A stretch of DNA of 17,674 nucleotides. Origin: JAGOTP01 sp964359565. GTDB lineage: Bacteria > Patescibacteriota > Patescibacteriia > 2-12-FULL-60-25. The position numbers and the translations under genes were made by a program. Within the stretch, counting starts at the first letter, position 1, and the number at the start of each line of letters is the position of its first letter. The notes below the pieces were generated by a model that was not told the origin of the DNA, did not search any database, and was given only the letters and a program-made list of their open reading frames with translations. The DNA lies in NCBI GenBank assembly GCA_964359565.1, contig CAYHTN010000025.1, positions 1-17,674 of the forward strand, written 5' to 3'. Below, one piece after another: positions 12,063-17,674 of this stretch.

Positions 12063-13529
12063 CTAAAATGGCTGCCCAGAATTAATCATTGGAGGGGATC
12101 CAGCTGGCGGGAGTGGGCCGCCTGGAGAAATGGCCGGGCCACGTAAGGCGGGAGGAACACCTCCCATGTCATGTTTTTGAAGGTTGCGAAAGCTTGCACG
12201 AGCGGCATCAAAGAAAAGCTTCACAACTCCGGTTGGACCGTTACGATGTTTGGCGATGTGAATCTCGGCTAAGTGTTGTTCTTCAGGGGAGAGATCCTCG
12301 GTGCGATAGTTTTTATCGGCGGCTTTACGATAGATAAACATGACGACGTCTGCATCTTGTTCGATCGAACCGGATTCGCGTAAGTGTGCGAGACGAGGAA
12401 TAGCCGGCTTTTGCAGTTCGACACTTCGAGAGAGCTGAGACAGGGCGATCACCGGGATATTCAGTTCACGCGCAATGGATTTAAGGCCACGGGTAATTTC
12501 GGCAATTTCTTGAGTACGATTGTCCGATGAGCCTTCACCCCGGCTTTCCATGAGCTGCAAGTAGTCGATGATGAGCATTCCGAGTCCATGCTCCATTTGG
12601 AGACGACGCGCTTTTGTTCGTACCTCCATGATATTGGCGCTGGCAGAGTCATCGATATAGATCGGAGCTTCCGACAAGATGCCGAGGGCGTGTCCGATGC
12701 GTGGAAAGTCATCGTCGCGACCACTGTCATTGAGTTTTCCGGTACGCATTTTCCACAGATCAACATTCGCTTCGGCACAGATCATACGATCAACAAGTTG
12801 CTCTTTTGACATCTCAAGCGAAAACATACCGACGGGAACACGGTGTTTTACGGCCGCGTGACGAGCAATATCAAGCACGAAGGCAGTTTTTCCACACGAA
12901 GGACGAGCGGCGATAATCACAAGATCGCTTTTTTGTACGCCGCCTAAAAGTGAGTCAAGATCGGCATAGCCGGTTGGTGTGCCACGAAGTTTCCCTTTTT
13001 CTCGATGAAGTTCATCAATGCGATCGAATGCGTCCGTGAGCACGTCGCGAATTGGCGCGAAGGCGTGCTTCATGAACTTCTGTGACACGTTAAAAAGCGT
13101 ACGCTCGGCTTGATCGAGCACGTTCTCCACATCTTCTGCCTGTTGATAGCCTAACGCGGTGATTTCTCCTGCTGCTTGCAAGAGTCGACGTAAGGTCGCT
13201 TTTTTTGAAACAATTTCGCCGTAATGGACGACATGACTCGCCGTTGGTACCGCATTCGCAAAACTAATCAATTCAGCTCGGCCACCGATCTGCTCGAGTT
13301 CATTTTTTTCTTGAAGACGATTTCCAAGTGAGAGCAAGTCGATCGGTTCGTTGCGACGATAGAGATCAAGCATCGCTTCGTAAATACGGCGATGCTTATC
13401 GAGATAAAAATCATCCGGCGTAACGGTGTCCGCCACCTTGATCATGGCGTCTTTATCCAGGAGAAGACAGCCTAAAAACGACTGCTCGGCTTCAAGATTC
13501 TGTGGAGTCGTCCGGTCGTTCATGGCCAT
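12063..13529 (-). CDS. dnaB: Replicative DNA helicase DnaB
   Basis: The 488-residue hexameric helicase unwinds DNA at the fork. The N-terminal domain starts DRTTPQNLEAEQSFLGCLLL, followed by the linker helix. The RecA-like domain has Walker A ARPSCGKT (the usual residue before GKT is Met; here Cys), Walker B IIDYLQLM, then IALSQLSRSVE and SIEQDADVVMFIYR. The C-terminus ends in a Pro/Gly-rich tail. ATG 13529 was chosen: homologous sequence starts there, and a promoter places its -10 box 9 bases upstream. ATG 13523 is also possible. The open frame upstream to 13700 is not family-like and overlaps ung. Confidence 0.96.
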   Translation of the reverse strand: MAMNDRTTPQNLEAEQSFLGCLLLDKDAMIKVADTVTPDDFYLDKHRRIYEAMLDLYRRNEPIDLLSLGNRLQEKNELEQIGGRAELISFANAVPTASHVVHYGEIVSKKATLRRLLQAAGEITALGYQQAEDVENVLDQAERTLFNVSQKFMKHAFAPIRDVLTDAFDRIDELHREKGKLRGTPTGYADLDSLLGGVQKSDLVIIAARPSCGKTAFVLDIARHAAVKHRVPVGMFSLEMSKEQLVDRMICAEANVDLWKMRTGKLNDSGRDDDFPRIGHALGILSEAPIYIDDSASANIMEVRTKARRLQMEHGLGMLIIDYLQLMESRGEGSSDNRTQEIAEITRGLKSIARELNIPVIALSQLSRSVELQKPAIPRLAHLRESGSIEQDADVVMFIYRKAADKNYRTEDLSPEEQHLAEIHIAKHRNGPTGVVKLFFDAARASFRNLQKHDMGGVPPALRGPAISPGGPLPPAGSPPMINSGQPF

Positions 13530-13538
13530 AGTGTTGTC

Positions 13539-13567
13539 ACTATAGGGGCCGGAAGAAGGGGGTTCAA
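13539..13567 (-). promoter_or_regulatory. dnaB promoter
   Basis: On the minus strand: TTGAAC (13567-13562), 17 bp, TATAGT (13544-13539), then 9 bases to ATG 13529. It implies an mRNA with almost no leader. Confidence 0.75.
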
Positions 13568-13639
13568 GAGCGTTTTCTGTGAGATGAGAGTGGATAGCCT
13601 GCGGACTCGTTGTTTTACGACGCAAGAAAAGAGATCTGG

Positions 13640-13659
13640 GATCAGATCCGGATCTGATC
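13640..13659. repeat. 20-bp perfect palindrome between ung and dnaB
   Basis: GATCAGATCCGGATCTGATC is its own reverse complement. It lies 9 bases after the ung stop on the minus strand and is followed there by a T-rich stretch (CTCTTTTCTT), so it may be the ung terminator. More AGATCT-like words flank it. Confidence 0.7.
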
Positions 13660-13668
13660 TGCCCCGTT

Positions 13669-14328
13669 CTACCATTGGATCGGATGTTTCCCGTGCTCAA
13701 TCAAGTACGCATTTGTTTTACTAAACGGCTTTGAACCAAAAAAATTGACTGCCGAGAAAGGGGATGGGTGGGCGGATTTTAAAACGAGATGTTTTTTTGC
13801 ATCTATAAACGCTCCTTTTTTTTGCGCGTATGCTCCCCAGAGAATAAAGACAAGCGACTCGTGTTGTTCCGCGAGGGCGCGAATAGCGGCATCGGTAAAT
13901 TCTTCCCAGCCCTGGCCTTGATGCGAGCCCGCTTTTCCAGCTTCCACCGTGAGGGTGGCATTCAGAAGGAGAATCCCTTGATCGGCCCAGCGTTGGAGAT
14001 TGCCACTGGGAACTGGGGGGACGCCAAGATCACTAAATAATTCTTTATAGATATTTTGAAGGGATGGGGGGATGGAGACACCGTCATTCACCGAGAAACA
14101 AAGGCCATGAGCTTGTCCTGCACCATGATAGGGATCTTGCCCTAAAATCACGACGCGCATCTGATCAAAAGGACAGGAGTTAAACGCATTAAATATTTTT
14201 GCGGGTGGGGGATAGATGGTCTTGGTTTGGTATTCTTGACGCACAAAATCCGTGAGGGCTTTGAAATACATCTTTTCAAATTCTGGCGTGAGAACTTCCT
14301 TCCAAGAGGGCTCGATGCGTACATCCAT
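13669..14328 (-). CDS. ung: Uracil-DNA glycosylase, family 1
   Basis: The 219-residue enzyme removes uracil from DNA in base-excision repair. Motifs seen: the water-activating loop GQDPYHGAGQAHGLCFSV with catalytic D65, N123 in LLLNATLTVEAGKAGSHQGQGW, and the minor-groove loop HPSPFSA with H187. Length fits family 1. ATG 14328 was chosen because the extended frame up to 14520 lacks family character and overlaps the divergent permease promoter. It lies upstream of dnaB on the same strand. Confidence 0.97.
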   Translation of the reverse strand: MDVRIEPSWKEVLTPEFEKMYFKALTDFVRQEYQTKTIYPPPAKIFNAFNSCPFDQMRVVILGQDPYHGAGQAHGLCFSVNDGVSIPPSLQNIYKELFSDLGVPPVPSGNLQRWADQGILLLNATLTVEAGKAGSHQGQGWEEFTDAAIRALAEQHESLVFILWGAYAQKKGAFIDAKKHLVLKSAHPSPFSAVNFFGSKPFSKTNAYLIEHGKHPIQW

Positions 14329-14389
14329 AGGGATAAAAGTCCTACTAGCATGGAAAGGATGTCGCGCTTCGTCAAGAGAATCTCTGTGG

Positions 14390-14395
14390 TATACT
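14390..14395 (+). promoter_or_regulatory. -10 box of the permease gene
   Basis: TATACT ends 6 bases before ATG 14402. A weak -35 (TTCGTC, 14368-14373) lies 16 bp upstream. The start site would fall at or next to the ATG. Confidence 0.6.
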
Positions 14396-14401
14396 CTCCT
14401 C

Positions 14402-15553
14402 ATGGTTCTTGCGCACCGTTCTTTTTTGCAAGCAGCGCTTGCGATGACGGGTACGATTGTGGGGGCAGGGGTATTTGGCCTGCCTGCGGTTTTTGCGCGT
14501 ATCGGTTTTGTTTGGGGCACGATTCTTTATCTCGGCTTGGCGTGCGTGGTCACAGCCATGCATCTCCTCTATGTCGAGGTGCATCTTGCGGTTGGAAGTT
14601 CACATCGTTTAAGCGGAGCCGCTCATCGGGTCTTGGGCCCATTCTTTGGTAGGATCGCCTCGGTGACCTACCCCGCTCATATCTTTGGGACAAGCCTGAT
14701 TTATATTTTACTCGGAGGGGGCTTTATTACCTCTTTTATTGGGATGATAGGCGTAACCCTGCCTGTGCGCTTGGTACAATTCTTCTATTGGCTCGTCGTT
14801 GCCTTGTTTGTTTACCGGGGCTTACGTCTTCTCGCTCGCGTGGAGGCATATGCGACGATGATCCTGATCGCCTTGCTTTTGATCGTGAGCATTGCTGTTT
14901 GGGGGGACTATCATACCTCGTTACCATCCCTCTTGTTCGCCTGGGATGGGGGATTTATCCCCCTCGGCGTACTTCTTTTTTCTCTCACCGGTCTGCCTGT
15001 TGTAGGGGAAGTGGTCGAACTTGTGAAGCGCGATCGTGGGCTCGCGTATCAGTCCGTCGTCATTGGAACTCTGCTCGCGGCGCTTTTATCGTGGTTTTTT
15101 GGGGTGTCTTGGGCGCTCGTCCTTTTACCTGCCACGGTCGAAGGGGCGTTTTTTCAAATTCCTGAACATTTGCGTGTGGTCGGCTGGCTCATTCCCCTGG
15201 TTGGTTTTTTTGCCATTATCACGTCACATCTCACCACCGCGATTGATCTCCTGGCAGTCTTTCACAAGGATTTTCAATGGCGCAAACATTACGCTTGGGT
15301 TGCTGCCGTTATTCCTCCACTGCTCCTGCTCTTTATCTTGAAACAGGATCTTCTTCACCTCATGGACGTCGTAGGAGGAATTTTTAGCGCCTTCAATGCG
15401 ACCCTTGTCTGCTTGATGGCGCTCACGCTTGCGATTCGCTCGGCTCAACGCACGAACTGGGTCATCGGGGTGTCCGCGCTCGTAACTGGAATGGTCTTTG
15501 TTACGATCTTGCTTCAAAAACTTTCAACCTTTCTTCTTCCATCCTCTGTATGA
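14402..15553 (+). CDS. Amino-acid permease-like transporter (APC superfamily)
   Basis: The 383-residue protein has about eleven hydrophobic segments. The first carries the APC-superfamily signature TGTIVGAGVFGLPAVFARIGF (residues 16-36), with the unwound-helix GTIVGAGVFGLP typical of the tryptophan/tyrosine permease and related amino-acid transporters. Substrate is not certain. The ATG at 14402 is preferred over the upstream frame to 14252, which overlaps ung, and it fits the -10 box. Its stop overlaps the next start as ATGA. An auxotrophic CPR cell would need such amino-acid import, an inference from lifestyle. Confidence 0.85.
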   Translation: MVLAHRSFLQAALAMTGTIVGAGVFGLPAVFARIGFVWGTILYLGLACVVTAMHLLYVEVHLAVGSSHRLSGAAHRVLGPFFGRIASVTYPAHIFGTSLIYILLGGGFITSFIGMIGVTLPVRLVQFFYWLVVALFVYRGLRLLARVEAYATMILIALLLIVSIAVWGDYHTSLPSLLFAWDGGFIPLGVLLFSLTGLPVVGEVVELVKRDRGLAYQSVVIGTLLAALLSWFFGVSWALVLLPATVEGAFFQIPEHLRVVGWLIPLVGFFAIITSHLTTAIDLLAVFHKDFQWRKHYAWVAAVIPPLLLLFILKQDLLHLMDVVGGIFSAFNATLVCLMALTLAIRSAQRTNWVIGVSALVTGMVFVTILLQKLSTFLLPSSV

Positions 15554-15975
15554 ACGCCTTCTTTTGGATCCGTGCCTTCTTTTTTGTCACGCTTCGGTTC
15601 TTTCTTTTACTCGGAATCGGGTTATTTTACGAAAATTTCGAAGTGAGCCCCTTGCCCGCTTGGACGCTCACCGTCTTTGTTTATTTTTTACTGTTTTTCA
15701 CCACATTTCTTTGTGCCCGCTGGGTCTACGGCAAGCTCTTACCAACTTCGCGAACACTCCTCGTGGTTCTTATCCTCTTCCTCCTTGCGCAAACGCTCTG
15801 TGAAGCGATGCTCTATATTCGTATTACGCAGGCGTCTCTCGGAACAGTAATCAGGGGCTATTCATTGATGAGCATTCTCTTACTGACCTGGCATGGAATC
15901 GCTGTCGTGCTTGCCTATTATCAAAAGCGACGACACATTTTACGCGCCGTCGCTCCTGAAGGATTACAGGTGTAG
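15550..15975 (+). CDS. Four-helix membrane protein coupled to the permease
   Basis: The 141-residue protein starts in an ATGA overlap with the permease stop, so the two are translationally coupled. Membrane helices lie at about 8-27, 37-57, 68-89 and 104-124; the C-terminus is basic (YYQKRRHILRAV). No family is recognised. It may be an accessory to the permease. It ends 2 bases before the folD stop on the other strand, with no room for a terminator between. Confidence 0.7.
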   Translation: MNAFFWIRAFFFVTLRFFLLLGIGLFYENFEVSPLPAWTLTVFVYFLLFFTTFLCARWVYGKLLPTSRTLLVVLILFLLAQTLCEAMLYIRITQASLGTVIRGYSLMSILLLTWHGIAVVLAYYQKRRHILRAVAPEGLQV

Positions 15976-15977
15976 GA

Positions 15978-16814
15978 TTAGGATTTTTGTTGTTTGTCTG
16001 CGCATTTGATGACGTTTCGCATGAGGAGAGCGATTGTCATGGGCCCAACGCCTCCGGGGACAGGGGTAATCCAACAATCCGTGTCGGTAAAACGTTCGAT
16101 GTCGACATCGCCCCAGATTTTTTTATTGCCATCACGAGTTGTCCCGACATCAATAATGACAGCGTCATCTCGCACGTCTTTAGGCTTTAAAAAATGGGCA
16201 CGTCCAATCGCGATGATAACAATCTCCGATGTCTTGAGCCAATCTCGATCGAGACCGTCTGCGGACATGACATGAACGATCGATCCGGCTGTTTCTAGCA
16301 GATGGGCAAGGGGCTTTGTGAAAATTTCGGAATTGCCAATAATCGTTGTTTGTACCCCGTTGATAGAGACCGGTGCTTGGTTTATGAGCCGTAAAATTCC
16401 TTCATGTACCGGCGAGAGCAGGGTCGGATTCCCGCCTTCTAATAGCGCGATGTTCTCTGGATGAAAGCCATCAACATCTTTGTCAGGGGACATCTCATTG
16501 ATAATGGTTGATTCATCGTGTCCAACGGGGAGCGGGACCTGCACGAGAATACCGTGAATAGTACGATCTTGATTCCATTGATGAATCTGATCAATGAGTG
16601 TTTGTGTAGGAGTAGAGGCAGGAAATGGATGGATTTGAATATCGAGACCAAGCTCTTCTCCGACCCGATGTTTCATGCGGACGTATAGATGAGACGCTGG
16701 ATCATCGCCCACGATCATAACAGCGAGAGTGGGCGTAAAGGTCCGGCTCGCTTGTTGTTCTTTGAGTTCCGTTTGGATCTGGTCGGCTAAACGCTTACCA
16801 TCTAAGAGATGCAT
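15978..16814 (-). CDS. folD: Methylenetetrahydrofolate dehydrogenase/cyclohydrolase FolD
   Basis: The 278-residue bifunctional enzyme interconverts methylene-, methenyl- and 10-formyl-tetrahydrofolate. Substrate site: SHLYVRMKHR with Y44 and catalytic K48, GILVQVPLP with Q92, and SPDKDVDGFHP with D115. NAD(P) domain: the usual GRSxIVGxP loop is altered to GNSEIFTKP (residues 160-168), and the C-terminus has TPVPGGVGPMTIALL. Start ATG 16814 is fixed by MHLLDGKRLA and by the promoter just before it. It is divergent from pyrG and tail-to-tail with the membrane gene. Confidence 0.96.
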   Translation of the reverse strand: MHLLDGKRLADQIQTELKEQQASRTFTPTLAVMIVGDDPASHLYVRMKHRVGEELGLDIQIHPFPASTPTQTLIDQIHQWNQDRTIHGILVQVPLPVGHDESTIINEMSPDKDVDGFHPENIALLEGGNPTLLSPVHEGILRLINQAPVSINGVQTTIIGNSEIFTKPLAHLLETAGSIVHVMSADGLDRDWLKTSEIVIIAIGRAHFLKPKDVRDDAVIIDVGTTRDGNKKIWGDVDIERFTDTDCWITPVPGGVGPMTIALLMRNVIKCADKQQKS

Positions 16815-16821
16815 GGGCCGA

Positions 16822-16850
16822 AATATAGCAAAAACAAGGTGTTTTGTCGA
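16822..16850 (-). promoter_or_regulatory. folD promoter
   Basis: On the minus strand: TCGACA (16850-16845), 17 bp, TATATT (16827-16822), then 7 bases to ATG 16814. Both hexamers match 5 of 6 consensus bases. It implies a leaderless folD mRNA. Confidence 0.8.
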
Positions 16851-16889
16851 GAAGGTGCAGAGTCCTTCCTGAAGTGGTATTCTCCGGCC

Positions 16890-16895
16890 TATAGT
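16890..16895 (+). promoter_or_regulatory. -10 box of pyrG
   Basis: TATAGT ends 8 bases before ATG 16904. The -35 is weak (TTCCTG, 16866-16871, at 18 bp). Confidence 0.55.
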
Positions 16896-16903
16896 TATTT
16901 CTT

Positions 16904-17674
16904 ATGCAAAAACGACGTACATTTATCTTTATCACGGGGGGAGTGATGTCAGGCGTTGGGAAAGGAGTTGCATCCGCTTCAATTGGAGCGATGCTGAAAG
17001 CACGAGGTCTCCGCGTGACGGCCGTGAAAATTGATCCCTACATCAATGTGGATGCGGGAACGATGAATCCGGTTGAACACGGAGAGGTGTTTGTCACGAA
17101 GGACGGATATGAGACAGATCAGGATATTGGAAATTACGAGCGGTTTCTTGACGAAGATATCACCAGCGTGAATTACATGACGACGGGGCGCGTCTATCAA
17201 GCCGTGATTCAACGCGAACGATCTCTTGGTTATGGCGGGAAGCAGGTCTTGGTAGTACCGCATGTGCCGCTCGAGGTGATCGATCGGATTCAGCGTGCGG
17301 CGGAAGAGGCAAATGCAGATGTCACCATCGTCGAAATCGGAGGAACGGTTGGGGAGTACGAGAATCTATTGTTTTTGGAGGCGGTTCGTATCATGCAGTT
17401 CAAGACGCCTGCGGACGTCCTTGTGGGCCTCGTGAGCTATTTTCCTATCCCGGGAAGTATTGGGGAAATGAAGAGTAAACCGACACAGCTCGCGATCCGT
17501 GCGCTGCACGCAACCGGATTACGTCCTGACTTTGTCATTGGTCGTTCGAGTAATCCGATTGATCAACCACGTAAAGAAAAGATCGCGCTCTATTGCAGCC
17601 TGAACCCAGAAGACATTATTAGCGCTCCAGATGTTTCTTCGATCTATCAAGTTCCGTTACGGTTTAATGAGCAG
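16904..17674 (+). CDS. pyrG: CTP synthase (3' end cut by window)
   Basis: The first 257 residues of CTP synthase, the amidoligase domain that aminates UTP to CTP with ATP and glutamine-derived ammonia. Seen: FIFITGGVMSGVGKGVASAS (nucleotide-binding loop near the N-terminus), KIDPYINVDAGTMNPVEHGE, VFVTKDGYETDQDIGNYERF, VEIGGTVGEYENLLFLEAVR, and later GEMKSKPTQLAIRAL. The glutaminase domain lies beyond the window. Start ATG 16904 fits the family N-terminus and the -10 box. It diverges from folD with about 90 bases between the starts. Confidence 0.97.
   Translation, partial: MQKRRTFIFITGGVMSGVGKGVASASIGAMLKARGLRVTAVKIDPYINVDAGTMNPVEHGEVFVTKDGYETDQDIGNYERFLDEDITSVNYMTTGRVYQAVIQRERSLGYGGKQVLVVPHVPLEVIDRIQRAAEEANADVTIVEIGGTVGEYENLLFLEAVRIMQFKTPADVLVGLVSYFPIPGSIGEMKSKPTQLAIRALHATGLRPDFVIGRSSNPIDQPRKEKIALYCSLNPEDIISAPDVSSIYQVPLRFNEQ

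Noticed and set aside
13530..13700. N-terminal extension of DnaB by 57 residues
   Set aside because: Not family-like, overlaps the end of ung, and the promoter lies inside it.
1..17674. CRISPR array or transposase
   Set aside because: No regularly spaced repeats and no transposase-like protein seen.

Overview
The window looks like a chromosomal stretch of a small-genome bacterium, most likely of the Candidate Phyla Radiation (Patescibacteria). This is inferred from compact core genes (recR, ybaB, dnaB, ung, rplU, folD, pyrG) mixed with short secreted or membrane proteins of unknown function, a DUF5666-type secreted protein, and many genes whose -10 box lies only 6-9 bases before the start codon (leaderless-style promoters). 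The exact lineage cannot be fixed by reading alone.

Region 1 (1-867): the 3' part of a family-4-type glycosyltransferase gene, then a tRNA gene with anticodon CAT (tRNA-Met, or Ile2 if its C34 is modified to lysidine).

Region 2 (842-8667): a 7.8-kb integrated mobile element. Its boundaries are a perfect 26-bp direct repeat: one copy is the 3' end of the tRNA (842-867), the other is at 8642-8667. On the minus strand it carries a tyrosine integrase next to attL, an overlapping excisionase-like HTH gene, a winged-helix protein of replication/regulation type and an unknown protein, all reading toward attL. On the plus strand it carries a cassette of envelope-type proteins (secreted Cys-rich coiled-coil protein, zinc-ribbon membrane protein, membrane-anchored coiled coil, a 42-residue lipoprotein-like ORF overlapping it, a small membrane protein) and three small genes beginning with a Cys/His-motif protein. 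Between the two divergent arms is a region packed with perfect inverted repeats (3841-4000). No relaxase, terminase, capsid or packaging ATPase is visible, so it looks like a minimal integrative element or satellite.

Region 3, inside the element (about 7665-8213): a nearly gene-free, very structured segment. At 7913-8194 it can form a three-way junction, a long interrupted helix, several hairpins and a 7-bp loop-loop (kissing) interaction. A candidate minus-strand promoter (8208-8236) and a strong minus-strand intrinsic terminator (7665-7690) frame it as a transcript of about 0.5 kb. I cannot match it to an RNA family I know; it is the best candidate here for something undescribed.

Region 4 (8668-17674): host chromosome again. 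It holds the original tRNA terminator, a secreted three-domain DUF5666-like protein, a membrane protein, rplU with a near-consensus promoter, a minus-strand cluster (ung, dnaB, small membrane protein, ybaB, recR), a plus-strand amino-acid-permease-like gene translationally coupled to a four-helix membrane protein, then folD (minus) diverging from pyrG (plus, cut by the window end). A 30-bp perfect palindrome lies at the ybaB stop and a 20-bp one between ung and dnaB.
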